Notes: generated by a model from the letters alone, not told the origin. Positions 34,666-42,612 are shown, numbered from the stretch's first letter. The stretch is DNA of 64,000 nt from UBA5018 sp947463165 (GCA_943371245.1 CALRTY020000001.1:310001-374000); one strand, 5' to 3'. Numbers and translations are program-made.

Positions 34666-34700
34666 GGCACCTCGAAAAATACCAAAATTTTCGAGGTGCC
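34666..34700. terminator. Perfect 13-bp hairpin, remnant of an inverted-repeat element
   Basis: GGCACCTCGAAAA and TTTTCGAGGTGCC enclose a 9-nt loop between convergent clc and ppa. The arms are the terminal repeats of the element at 50288-50417 with almost all internal sequence deleted. Position suggests it now works as a bidirectional terminator. Confidence 0.65.
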
Positions 34701-34732
34701 CTTAGCCTCCGGTTAATTCACCAGTTTGAAAA

Positions 34733-35320
34733 TCAGTTCACCAGCTTGGGATCAATTACCTCCAGGTAGCGCTGTTCGCACTCCTGGATAATTTTCACAG
34801 CTTCCTCTGCATCGAAGAAGCCATTGACGCGGCAGCTGCCAGGCTTCTTGAGATCCTTGTAGTGCTCCCAGTAATACTGGGTTTCTTTAATCCAATGATC
34901 GCCCAGCTGGGTGTAGCTGGTGATGTGATCCATGCGCTTATCATCGGCGAGCACGGCAATCACCTTGTCGTCGACTTCTCCGCCATCATCGAATTTCATG
35001 ATCCCAATAATCCTGGCCTCCACCAGGGAGCCAGGTACCAGTGGCTCAGTAACCCCAACAATCTCAATGTCCAGCGGGTCACCATCCTCATCCCAGGTAC
35101 GGGGAATGCAGCCGTAGGCGAAGGGGTAGGCAAGCGAGGAGTAGCCAACCCGATCTAACTTGAGCTGGCCAGTTTCGGTGATCAGTTCGTACTTATTGAT
35201 TGTGTTGCTGTTGAGCTCCACAATGGCGTTGAGACGCAGCTCCTCTGCATCGGCGAAGGCCGGCAGCACATGCAGCAAATTGAGCATGATGCGGCTGGGA
35301 GCGTGGTCGATGTTTGCCAT
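34733..35320 (-). CDS. ppa: Inorganic pyrophosphatase, family I
   Basis: 195 residues from ATG 35320 (MANIDHAPSR). Soluble family I enzyme hydrolysing PPi: the metal site DEDGDPLDIEIVG, YPFAYGCIPRT and KKPGSCRVNGFFDAEEA are diagnostic. Four upstream in-frame ATG/GTG codons exist, but the chosen start matches relatives. Confidence 0.94.
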   Translation of the reverse strand: MANIDHAPSRIMLNLLHVLPAFADAEELRLNAIVELNSNTINKYELITETGQLKLDRVGYSSLAYPFAYGCIPRTWDEDGDPLDIEIVGVTEPLVPGSLVEARIIGIMKFDDGGEVDDKVIAVLADDKRMDHITSYTQLGDHWIKETQYYWEHYKDLKKPGSCRVNGFFDAEEAVKIIQECEQRYLEVIDPKLVN

Positions 35321-35378
35321 GCAGAGGCTGGAACAGGGCGCAGGCATCTTACGAAGCCGCTCGTTACGAAGCGTCTCC

Positions 35379-36044
35379 CTAGCCAGCCGCCTTGGCGGCT
35401 GGCTTGGTGGCGATCACGCAGAAGAAGGGATCCCCCTTTGCCCCCAGCCAGCCTAGGGGGGCTGGCGCTGGCGTGTCTGCGGCGATCACCCCGCTGATCG
35501 TCCAGCCCTGGGCCACCAGCACCTCCGCCACATAGGCCAGGTGGTCGCGGTCTGAGCCTTCACTCCAAATCAAGGGCGCCTTTGTAAAAAACATGCGATT
35601 GCTGAAGGCCACCAACAGCTGACCGCCTGCTCTGGTGCAGCGCAACAGCTCCTCGGCCACCGGCTCTGGCTGCTGCAGATATTGCCAGCCGGCCACGATC
35701 AGGCTCACGTCAACACTTTCCTGGGGAAGCGGCAGGCGTGGATCGACGTTCAGGTTCTGCAGCCAATAGCGGTTGAGCCTGGGATTGGCCCGCAGTTCGG
35801 CTTCGTTGAGGCCATGGCCGATCACCTCCCCGTAACTGATTTGCTCCGGCAGATGGCTGACCCAGCTACTCATCAAATCCAGCACCACCGAGCCAGGCGG
35901 AATTTGCTCTCGATAGAGCTCGGTCAGCTTCTGGCGAAAGGCGGCATCGAGATGCTGCACAAAACGCGGCTCGGCATAAAACAGCTTGTCATCAGCGCTG
36001 TCCAGTTTTTGGCGTTGGTCGTCACTGAGCACCAGCTTGGCCAT
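35379..36044 (-). CDS. SAM-dependent methyltransferase-like protein
   Basis: 221 residues. The motif I region is VVLDLMSSWVSHLP, unusual in lacking the Gly-rich ExGxGxG loop, followed by VIGHGLNEAEL, NLNVDPRLPLPQESVDVSLIVAGWQYL (in part) and LLRCTRAGGQLLVAFSNRMF, which follow the order of class I methyltransferase motifs. Cyanobacterial relatives exist but I know no substrate. Catalytic activity is uncertain because the SAM loop is atypical. Confidence 0.75.
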   Translation of the reverse strand: MAKLVLSDDQRQKLDSADDKLFYAEPRFVQHLDAAFRQKLTELYREQIPPGSVVLDLMSSWVSHLPEQISYGEVIGHGLNEAELRANPRLNRYWLQNLNVDPRLPLPQESVDVSLIVAGWQYLQQPEPVAEELLRCTRAGGQLLVAFSNRMFFTKAPLIWSEGSDRDHLAYVAEVLVAQGWTISGVIAADTPAPAPLGWLGAKGDPFFCVIATKPAAKAAG

Positions 36045-36063
36045 GGATCTGTTTCAACAGCCC

Positions 36064-36131
36064 GGCCAGCCTGGCAAACTGGCCAGCCTGGTAAACCGGC
36101 CAGCCTGGTAAACCAGCCAGCCTTGCAGACA
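36064..36131. repeat. 17-bp tandem array, four units
   Basis: GGCCAGCCTGGCAAACT, GGCCAGCCTGGTAAACC (twice identical) and AGCCAGCCTTGCAGACA lie in exact 17-bp register directly upstream of the methyltransferase start. Each unit contains the dyad CCAG-C-CTGG. Confidence 0.85.
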
Positions 36132-36183
36132 GGGCAGGGCAGGGCAAGCCAGGGCCAGGCCAGGCGAAACACAACTGGCTTGA

Positions 36184-37701
36184 TCAGCCGATCAGGCGTT
36201 CTAGCTTTTGCTCCAGATAGGTGAGAAATGGTTGTGCCGTGAGGGTTGAACCAGTCACCTGCTCCACCAGTTGCTCAGCGTTGACGCTGCGGCCCAGGGG
36301 ATAAACCCGCTCGGCTAACCAGTTCACCAGCATCTGGTCTTCTCCGTTAGCCAGCCGGGCTTCGATCGGGCCCAGATCCGCTTCCATGGCCCCACTCAGC
36401 TGGGCGCTGATCAAATGGCCGAGGGCGTAGGAGGGGAAATAGCCAAATAACCCCTCACTCCAATGAACATCTTGCAGACAACCCTCACCATCGTGGGCTG
36501 GGGTGATACCCATCAACTCCCGCAGGCGTCGATTCCATTGCGAGGGCAGCTCAGCCACCGGTAATCCGCCCTCCAGCAGGGCGATTTCCAGTTCATAGCG
36601 CAGCACGATATGCAGGCCATAGCTCACCTCATCGGCCTCCACCCGTATCAAGCTGGGCCTTACCGGGTTGAGATTGCGCCAAAAGCCCAGGGCGCCGCCC
36701 CAGGGATCACGGCCCAGGGCCTGGCGGAAGTGGGGATACCAGCGCTCGGCAAAAGCGGCGCTGCGGGCCAGGCGATTTTCATGAAACAAACTCTGGCTCT
36801 CATGCACGGCCATGGAGGTGGCCTCCCCCAGGGGCCAGGGGAACCAGTGTTCGCCGCTGCGGGGCAGACCCTGCTCATAGCGGGAGTGACCCCATTCGTG
36901 GGCGGTGGCCAGGAAGGCGGAAAAGGGCTGCCCCGGCACCAGGCGAGTGGTGATCCGAAAGTCGCTGGGGCCCAATGTGGTGGAGAAGGGATGGGGGGAG
37001 AGGGAGCGGGCGCAGCGCTCGCGGTTGTAACCCCAGCCATCCAGCAGTTCGCTGCAGAGTCGCTCCTGGCTCTCATCGGCCAGGTCCCAGACCTGGCTGG
37101 CCCCTGGGGGGATCGAGCTTGCCCGATCCAACAGCTGCGGCAGCCGCTGGCTGAGGGGAGCAAATAAAACCGCCAGCCTTTGCTTGCTGATATCCGGTTC
37201 AAAACGCTGGGCCAGGGTTTCCCAGGCGCTGCGGGCTTGGCCGGCGGCGGTCTCCACCGGCGCTAGTTGGGCGGCCTGCTGTTGCCTCAGGGCCACCAAC
37301 CGCTCCAACACCGGTGCAAACAGGCTGAAATCGGCCTGGGCCCTGGCCATTTGCCACACCGCATAGCCCTCGGCCTGGGCACTGGCCAGTTCCCCCACCA
37401 GGGCGGGATCGAGGCACTGCTGGCGCTGCAGCTCCTGGCGCAGCAATTGCAAATTGCGTCTGGTTTGGGGCGGGGCATCGCCGCTTAGCTCAGCCTCGGC
37501 TTCCGCCACCAGTTCGGCGTAGTCACTGCTCGATTGGCGGGCATGCAGCAGTTTGGCCAGCAGCGCCAACTGCTCACCACGCCAGCTGGCACCACCGCTG
37601 GGCATGGCCGTGTTTTGGTCGTAGTAGAGCGAGCTCTGGATGCTGCCCAGCAGCTGGGTGGTGTGCAGGTGCTCGCGCAGGCGGCTGTGGGCCTTGGACA
37701 T
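36184..37701 (-). CDS. M32 (Taq-type) metallocarboxypeptidase
   Basis: 505 residues, the standard family length. The zinc motif HEWGHSRYEQGL (HExxH) and the downstream MAVHESQSLFHENRLARS with the third ligand Glu are clear, as is DFRITTR. It removes C-terminal residues from peptides in the cytoplasm. Monocistronic as far as I can see. Confidence 0.93.
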   Translation of the reverse strand: MSKAHSRLREHLHTTQLLGSIQSSLYYDQNTAMPSGGASWRGEQLALLAKLLHARQSSSDYAELVAEAEAELSGDAPPQTRRNLQLLRQELQRQQCLDPALVGELASAQAEGYAVWQMARAQADFSLFAPVLERLVALRQQQAAQLAPVETAAGQARSAWETLAQRFEPDISKQRLAVLFAPLSQRLPQLLDRASSIPPGASQVWDLADESQERLCSELLDGWGYNRERCARSLSPHPFSTTLGPSDFRITTRLVPGQPFSAFLATAHEWGHSRYEQGLPRSGEHWFPWPLGEATSMAVHESQSLFHENRLARSAAFAERWYPHFRQALGRDPWGGALGFWRNLNPVRPSLIRVEADEVSYGLHIVLRYELEIALLEGGLPVAELPSQWNRRLRELMGITPAHDGEGCLQDVHWSEGLFGYFPSYALGHLISAQLSGAMEADLGPIEARLANGEDQMLVNWLAERVYPLGRSVNAEQLVEQVTGSTLTAQPFLTYLEQKLERLIG

Positions 37702-37866
37702 CTCAGGCCTCTTGCCGGTTAAACGTGACAGCCAGGGAGCTTGCCAGGCTCAGCCTCCCTGGACAAGTAACAATTGCGCCAGGCGGCTGGGCCAGCCAAC
37801 TCAACTGGGCAGCTCAGCTGGGCAAGCCATGGCAGGGCCAGCTAAGCGGCCCCAACTTTTCGCCAT

Positions 37867-38106
37867 TCACTTCTTGCGGCAATAGCCGCCGCCCACATTC
37901 ATCCAGCCCTCCAGACAGGCCTTGCCATGGGTGGGCTGCAGTGTGTAGTTGACAAGCCCCAAGGTGCTGCATTGGCCGTTGAGCTTATCCACATAGCCCA
38001 TCGGGCAGATCGTGCCGATTTTGGGCACCTGACGCTGGGCCAGGGCAGGGGCCGTGGTGACCAGAGCGCCCACCAGCACAGGCAAAATCACCAGAAATGT
38101 ACGCAT
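37867..38106 (-). CDS. Small secreted protein with a duplicated 13-residue Cys motif
   Basis: 79 residues from ATG 38106. An N-terminal signal peptide (TFLVILPVLVGALVTTAPALA) ends in ALA. The mature part, about 55 residues, holds two copies of one 13-residue motif: CPMGYVDKLNGQC and CLEGWMNVGGGYC, i.e. C-x2-G-[YW]-x6-G-x-C. The four Cys could form two disulfides. I do not recognise a named family. It is followed downstream by the M32 gene; upstream lies a candidate structured RNA in divergent orientation. Confidence 0.75.
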   Translation of the reverse strand: MRTFLVILPVLVGALVTTAPALAQRQVPKIGTICPMGYVDKLNGQCSTLGLVNYTLQPTHGKACLEGWMNVGGGYCRKK

Positions 38107-38158
38107 TGAACTGCTGCGAGGGATTGCCATATGCTAATTAACGATCCACCAGAGCAAG

Positions 38159-38247
38159 CTCTGGAAAACCCGAGCCACGGCCAAGGGAGCTCTGATTTCG
38201 CAGAGGTTCTCGGGTGGCAGGATCGCCGCACTGGCGGTTTTCCAGAG
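38159..38247 (+). ncRNA. Candidate structured RNA or cruciform with three nested hairpins
   Basis: An outer helix of 11-12 bp (CTCTGGAAAAC at 38159-38169 with GTTTTCCAGAG at 38237-38247) closes a region that itself folds: CCCGAG (38169-38174) with CTCGGG (38209-38214), CTCTG-ATTTCG-CAGAG inside that (38190-38205), and CGCC-GCACT-GGCG near 38224-38236. The nested pairing fits a three-way junction. It is placed between the small secreted protein and yjbQ. Strand is a guess; it might be a leader of yjbQ or a relic of a mobile repeat. Confidence 0.4.
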
Positions 38248-38284
38248 TCTCGCTTGGGTCAGCCGCCCGCAGCCCATCCAGCTC

Positions 38285-38396
38285 CAAGAGCATCCATCCC
38301 GGAATACATTTGTTCAGAAGACCATCTGTCTTGAAGACCATTTGTCTTAAAGGCCAGCTGGCCTGAAGAGCATCTCTCTTGAAGACCATTGATCTA
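38285..38396. repeat. 16-bp tandem array with self-complementary units, seven units
   Basis: Seven 16-mers in exact register. Units 3 and 4 are GAAGACCATCTGTCTT and GAAGACCATTTGTCTT (arms AAGAC/GTCTT), unit 5 is AAAGGCCAGCTGGCCT (arms AGGCCAG/CTGGCCT), unit 6 is GAAGAGCATCTCTCTT (arms AAGAG/CTCTT). The arms change together and stay complementary. The first two units and the last are decayed. It ends 54 bp before the yjbQ start. Confidence 0.85.
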
Positions 38397-38450
38397 CAGG
38401 GCAATCGGTCCCTAGGAAAATTCCCGCCTGAGCAAGGTAGTTCCCCCCAA

Positions 38451-38903
38451 ATGCTCCGCCAGAGTCAGCAGACCCTCAACTTCATCACCGTGGGCGAGGG
38501 CTTGCTGAACATCACGGCTGAGCTGAATCGGGCGCTGATCTCCAGCGGCATGCAACAGGGCCAGGCCTGTCTGCTCTGCCTGCACACCTCCTGTTCACTC
38601 ACGATCAACGAGAACTCAGATTCGCGGGTGCTCACCGATCTCTCCGCCCACCTGCAGGCCCTGGTGCCGGAAGAGGGTTTCCGCTCGCTCAGCGGTCGCG
38701 GGCCGCTGCGGTCCTACCTGCACGACGACGAGGGGGCAGACGACATGCCAGCCCATATCCGCAGCTCGCTCACCAGCAGCAACCTCTGCCTGCCCTTCCA
38801 GGCCGGCAGGCTGGTGCTGGGCACCTGGCAGGCCATCTACCTCTGGGAGCATCGCTCCAGACCCCAGCGCCGCCAGCTCTGCCTGCAGTTGATCGGCGAG
38901 TGA
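38451..38903 (+). CDS. YjbQ family protein (UPF0047)
   Basis: 150 residues from ATG 38451 (a TTG at 38379 lies inside the repeat array). Family signatures: GQACLLCLHTSCSLTINEN, DDMPAHIRSSL and LGTWQAIYLWEHR. Members were described as having weak thiamine-phosphate-synthase activity; the real role is uncertain. No TPP riboswitch is recognisable upstream. Confidence 0.88.
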   Translation: MLRQSQQTLNFITVGEGLLNITAELNRALISSGMQQGQACLLCLHTSCSLTINENSDSRVLTDLSAHLQALVPEEGFRSLSGRGPLRSYLHDDEGADDMPAHIRSSLTSSNLCLPFQAGRLVLGTWQAIYLWEHRSRPQRRQLCLQLIGE

Positions 38904-38961
38904 CAGGTCGCCAGCCAGGCGCCAAAGCCGCCAGAGTTTGGTTTCGTGCAACTCAGTCTCG

Positions 38962-39276
38962 ATGGACAGCGCCAGCCCCAGCAAGCAGCAAATTGTCGCC
39001 AGCTCAAGTATCTGGGTGGCGGCCCTACTCAACCTGGTGCCGGGCCTGGGCAGTGGCTACCTGTACCAAAGGCGTTGGCGGGCCTACTGGATCACTGCCA
39101 CCGTGTCGACGGCCTGGTTTGTCGCCGGCGCCCTGGCGGCCCGGGGGCTGGAAGCCCAGCCCCAGCTCGATCGCCTGCAGCAAAACCAACTGGTGGGCCT
39201 GCTGGGCCTGCTGCTGTTGGCGGTTGTGACGGCAGTGGAGGCCAGCCTGGCCGTGCAGCGGGCTCGCCGCAGCTGA
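38962..39276 (+). CDS. Small membrane protein of unknown function
   Basis: 104 residues from ATG 38962. Three hydrophobic segments: WVAALLNLVPGLGSGYLY, ITATVSTAWFVAGALAA and LVGLLGLLLLAVVTAVEA. The first, with its N-x-x-P-G-L-G-x-G-Y pattern followed by a basic RRWRAYW, resembles the start of TM2-type small membrane domains. It lies 58 bp after yjbQ on the same strand. Function not known. Confidence 0.7.
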   Translation: MDSASPSKQQIVASSSIWVAALLNLVPGLGSGYLYQRRWRAYWITATVSTAWFVAGALAARGLEAQPQLDRLQQNQLVGLLGLLLLAVVTAVEASLAVQRARRS

Positions 39277-39320
39277 ACTAAACCCAGGCCAAATCTGGGC
39301 TCAGGTTGGACACATACAGC

Positions 39321-39863
39321 TCAGCCCAGGATTAGGCCCCCATCGGCACCATGGGCGGCTCGGGCGCTGCGCAGATCCAGCAGCAGGTCTTCCAGACTGA
39401 GCCGGGCAAGCTCCCGCTCCATTGCCCGCTGCAGGCGATAAACCAGCAGTTGGGTCACCTGTTGGCTGGCCGGATCGCCCGCCGCCGCCTCGTTTTGCCC
39501 AGCTGCTGCTGCGGAAGTTTGTGCGGCAGTTTCCGCAGCGAGCAGGGACTTGGCCGGGTCGCTGGAGGGATGGGAGGGCATAAACAAACCGGGGGAAGCC
39601 AGCGGGCCCGGCATGGCCGCCACCGCCGCCAGCACCTGGTTGAGGGCGATCTGGGGAGGAGGCAGGGCTAGCCGATAGCCACCGAGCCGCCCGCGGCGGG
39701 CCTCCAACAGCCCCGCCCTGCGCAGGCGCAGCAACAACTGTTCCAACATCGGCGCCGGCAGATTTTGCAACTCCGCCAGCTCCCGCACCGAACGCCAGCG
39801 CTGCGGCTCCAGGGCCAGTTCCAGCAGGGCCTGAATCGCCTGCAATCCCCGCCGCCGCAACAT
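39321..39863 (-). CDS. Rrf2-like winged-helix regulator lacking cluster cysteines
   Basis: 180 residues. The N-terminal winged helix (GLQAIQALLELAL; SVRELAELQNLPAPMLEQLLLRLRRAGLLEARRGRLGGYRLA, in part) is clearly Rrf2-like, with the wing GRLGGYRLA. Rrf2 iron-sulfur sensors use three Cys in the following loop; this protein has no Cys at all, and the loop region is Ala/Ser/Gln-rich. It therefore cannot bind a cluster through Cys. Its start follows the UbiD stop by 2 bp, so the two genes are co-transcribed. Confidence 0.82.
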   Translation of the reverse strand: MLRRRGLQAIQALLELALEPQRWRSVRELAELQNLPAPMLEQLLLRLRRAGLLEARRGRLGGYRLALPPPQIALNQVLAAVAAMPGPLASPGLFMPSHPSSDPAKSLLAAETAAQTSAAAAGQNEAAAGDPASQQVTQLLVYRLQRAMERELARLSLEDLLLDLRSARAAHGADGGLILG

Positions 39864-39865
39864 CG

Positions 39866-41440
39866 CTAGGGACGGGGCACCGCCAGCGCCAGTCGTCGCA
39901 GCACCTGCTCCATGGTGTAGCCAAACAGGGCCGGATCGGGATTGCCCATGCCCAGATCCGCCAGGCCCAGTTCCGCCCAGCGGCTATCCAGGCGGCTCTC
40001 CAACTCCGCTGAATGATTTAGTGGTTCGCCCCAGGGATGGCGCTTTTCTGGGCCCAGCTTGGTGGTGGCATCGATGGCCAGCCTCCCCCCCAACCCCAGC
40101 CTTTCACTGGCGAAATCGAGGCTGTCAAAGGGGGTGTCCTCGAGCACAAACAGGTCGCGCTGGGGATCCACCTGGGCGCTGATCGCCCAAATCACCTGGC
40201 GAGGATCGCGGATATTAATTACCTTATCAACAACAACGACAAACTTTGTATAGGTGAATTGTGGTAGGGCGCTCCAGAAGGCCATCGCCGCCCGTTTCGC
40301 CTGCCCCGGATAGGCTTTATCGATGGCAATTATGGCCAATTTGTAGCTAAGACCCTCCATCGGCAGGAAGAAATCAACGATTTCCGGGATCTGCTGCCGC
40401 AGGATTGGCGTGTAGATACGGTTCAAGGCGATCGCCAACATGGCGTCCTCCTTGGGCGGCCGACCGCTGAAGGTGGTGAAGTAAATCGGCTCGTGCCTTT
40501 GGGTGACGCATTGGATCCGCACCAGCGGCGAAGCTTCCACACCGCCGTAGAAGCCCATGTGATCCCCGAAGGGCCCGTCGTCGATTAGCTCTCCCGGGTT
40601 GATCGTGCCCTCCAACACCAGTTCACTGTGGCTGGGTACCTCCAGGTTCACCGTCTTGCAACGGGCCAGCCGCACCCCCTCCCCCGCGTAGAGGCCAGCG
40701 AACAGCCACTCGCTGAGTTGCACCGGAATCGGCGTGGCGGCTGCCATCACCAGCAGCGGATGCACGCCGATGGCCACGGCGATCTCCAGGGGCACGCCCA
40801 GGGCTGCCGCCTTGCGCAGATGCCGGGCGCCCCCCCGCACGCTCAGCCAATGCACCGAGAGGGTATTGATCGATTGCTGCTGCAACCGGTACACGCCAAC
40901 GTTGGGGGTGCCGGTTTCTGGATCCTTGGTGATCACCAGGCCCAGGGTGATGATGCGGCCGCCGTCGCCTGGCCAGGGTCGCAGCAGGGGTAGCGCATCG
41001 AGATTCACCTGGTCGCCCTTGAACACCCGCTGGTGGCAGGGAGGTATCAGGTCCAGATCCGGCCGGGCCATCACCAGATCCCAGAGCACCCCGCCAAAGC
41101 GCTGCAATTCCGCCAGTCCCTTGGGCGGCCTGGGTTGCTGCAATAAAGCCAGCCGCTCCCCCAGGGCCTCCAGCTCCTCGGCCCGCTCCATGCCCATGCT
41201 CCAGAGCACCCGTTCCAAGGTGCCCAGCAGGTTGATCGCCACCGGCATCCGGGAGCCGATCACGTTTTCAAACAACAGCGCCGGCCCGCCGAGGCCGAGC
41301 ACCCGATCGGCGATCGCCGCCAGCTCCAGATCGGGATCCACCGCAGCGGTGATGCGGCGCAATTGGCCCCGCTGCTCCAACAGCTGAATAAAACCCCGCA
41401 GGTCGCGCCGGCTGCGTTTACTGAAACCGGCCGAGGCCAT
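39866..41440 (-). CDS. UbiD-family (prenylated-FMN) decarboxylase
   Basis: 524 residues from ATG 41440. Family features: the N-terminal GGPALLFENV, NVGVYRLQQQ, PIPVQLSEWLFAGLYAGEGVRL, the active-site region NPGELIDDGPFGDHMGFYGG with the conserved Glu/Asp residues, and KFVVVVDKVINIRDPRQVIWA. In cyanobacteria such proteins are usual candidates for the 4-hydroxybenzoate-derived decarboxylation in plastoquinone synthesis; that assignment is inference. Divergent from comB. Confidence 0.9.
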   Translation of the reverse strand: MASAGFSKRSRRDLRGFIQLLEQRGQLRRITAAVDPDLELAAIADRVLGLGGPALLFENVIGSRMPVAINLLGTLERVLWSMGMERAEELEALGERLALLQQPRPPKGLAELQRFGGVLWDLVMARPDLDLIPPCHQRVFKGDQVNLDALPLLRPWPGDGGRIITLGLVITKDPETGTPNVGVYRLQQQSINTLSVHWLSVRGGARHLRKAAALGVPLEIAVAIGVHPLLVMAAATPIPVQLSEWLFAGLYAGEGVRLARCKTVNLEVPSHSELVLEGTINPGELIDDGPFGDHMGFYGGVEASPLVRIQCVTQRHEPIYFTTFSGRPPKEDAMLAIALNRIYTPILRQQIPEIVDFFLPMEGLSYKLAIIAIDKAYPGQAKRAAMAFWSALPQFTYTKFVVVVDKVINIRDPRQVIWAISAQVDPQRDLFVLEDTPFDSLDFASERLGLGGRLAIDATTKLGPEKRHPWGEPLNHSAELESRLDSRWAELGLADLGMGNPDPALFGYTMEQVLRRLALAVPRP

Positions 41441-41493
41441 AACGAATCGCAGACTGTGCCTACTGTGGCGCACCCCTCCGCTCGACTGTCACC

Positions 41494-42249
41494 ATGCGCA
41501 TCTCCTATTTCCACAGCTCCGAGGCCGTACCTGCCGTGATCGCCCCTGGCGAGGGCGGTCCCGATGCGGCGGTGGTGATCGACGTGCTGCGGGCCACCAC
41601 CACGATTGCCTGGTCGCTGCAAAACGGCGCCGAGGCCATCCAGGCCTTCGCAGACCTGGCCTCCCTGGAACAGGCGGCGGCCGCCTGGCCCGAACAGCAG
41701 CGGCTGCGGGCGGGCGAGCGCGGCGGCAAACGGGTGGAGGGCTACGACCTGGGAAATTCCCCCCTGGCGGTGACGCCGGAGCTGGTGGGCGGCAAGCGCA
41801 TCTTCATGAGCACCACCAATGGCACCCGCTCCCTGGCGGCCGTTCTGGCGGTGCCCCTGCTGCTCACGGCCTGCCTGGGCAATCGCACCGCCGTGGCCCG
41901 GCGCCTGGTGGAGGCCGGAGCTGAGCGGGTTTGGATCGTCGGCAGCGGCTGGGAGGGCGATTACTCCCTGGAGGACAGCCTGGCGGCCGGGGCGGTGGTG
42001 TCGGCGGCCATGGAATTGGCGGTGGCACCCCACCTGGCGGTGAGCTGCGGCAATGACGAAGCCCTGGCGGCCCTGGCCCTATGGCAGCAGTGGCGCCACG
42101 ACACCGAAACCTGCCTACGGGCCGCCAGCCACGGCCAAAGACTGATCGGCATCGGCAACCACGACGCCGATTTTGTCTGCTGCGCCGCCGTGGACAACCT
42201 CACGATCGTGCCGGTGCAGACCCAGCCTGGGGTGCTCCAGGCCAGCTAA
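41494..42249 (+). CDS. comB: Probable 2-phosphosulfolactate phosphatase (ComB family)
   Basis: 251 residues. ComB signatures: AAVVIDVLRATTTIAWSLQNGAEAI (in part), GERGGKRVEGYDLGNSP, MSTTNGTRSL and SLEDSLAAGAVV. In methanogens the family acts in coenzyme M synthesis; in cyanobacteria, which lack that pathway, the substrate is unclear. A 27-bp perfect inverted repeat follows the stop by 8 bp. Confidence 0.88.
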   Translation: MRISYFHSSEAVPAVIAPGEGGPDAAVVIDVLRATTTIAWSLQNGAEAIQAFADLASLEQAAAAWPEQQRLRAGERGGKRVEGYDLGNSPLAVTPELVGGKRIFMSTTNGTRSLAAVLAVPLLLTACLGNRTAVARRLVEAGAERVWIVGSGWEGDYSLEDSLAAGAVVSAAMELAVAPHLAVSCGNDEALAALALWQQWRHDTETCLRAASHGQRLIGIGNHDADFVCCAAVDNLTIVPVQTQPGVLQAS

Positions 42250-42257
42250 TTAGCCCT

Positions 42258-42322
42258 GCCCGTCGTAGGCCCTCCAATTGCCCCCCCTGGCGGCAGGGGC
42301 AATTGGAGGGCCTACGACGGGC
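42258..42322. terminator. 27-bp perfect inverted repeat after comB
   Basis: The arms 42258-42284 and 42296-42322 match perfectly over 27 bp (from GCCCGTCGTAGGCC to GGCCTACGACGGGC) with an 11-nt loop. It begins 8 bp after the comB stop. Part of the right arm (ATTGGAGGGCCT) is found again near 42564-42575. A terminator role is likely for transcripts from comB, although no T-run follows. Confidence 0.7.
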
Positions 42323-42352
42323 GGATGGGGGTTTGGGCGTGTGGGCGGTTGG

Positions 42353-42400
42353 GTGGAGAGGCGGAGAGGCGGAGAGGCGGAGAGGCGGAGGGGCGGAGAG
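42353..42400. repeat. 8-bp tandem array (GCGGAGAG), six units
   Basis: GTGGAGAG, three GCGGAGAG, GCGGAGGG and GCGGAGAG stand in exact 8-bp register, followed by GCG. The strongly purine-rich strand could adopt unusual structure. Confidence 0.9.
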
Positions 42401-42486
42401 GCGTTTTGGCGTTTGGCCGGATGGACGTATGGGCGATTGGGCGGAGGGAACGGTGAGCGGGGTTCTGGTGGTATTGCTTCGCTGGC

Positions 42487-42537
42487 GGCATTGGCTACAT
42501 AGCGGCATTGGCGCCCTGGCGACATTGGCGCCCTGGC
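42487..42537. repeat. 17-bp tandem array, three units
   Basis: GGCATTGGCTACATAGC, GGCATTGGCGCCCTGGC and GACATTGGCGCCCTGGC in exact register, about 75 bp upstream of the chosen nitrilase start. The word GGCATTGGC recalls the array at 2275-2342. Confidence 0.8.
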
Positions 42538-42612
42538 GGGAGGGGCCATCTGGCGGGAGGGGGGATTGGAGGGCCTCCCCCTACGATTTTGGGCGTATGG
42601 GCGGATGGGCTG

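Noticed and set aside
38140..38450. TPP riboswitch before yjbQ
   Set aside because: The conserved CTGAGA and ACCTGATCTGG boxes are absent.
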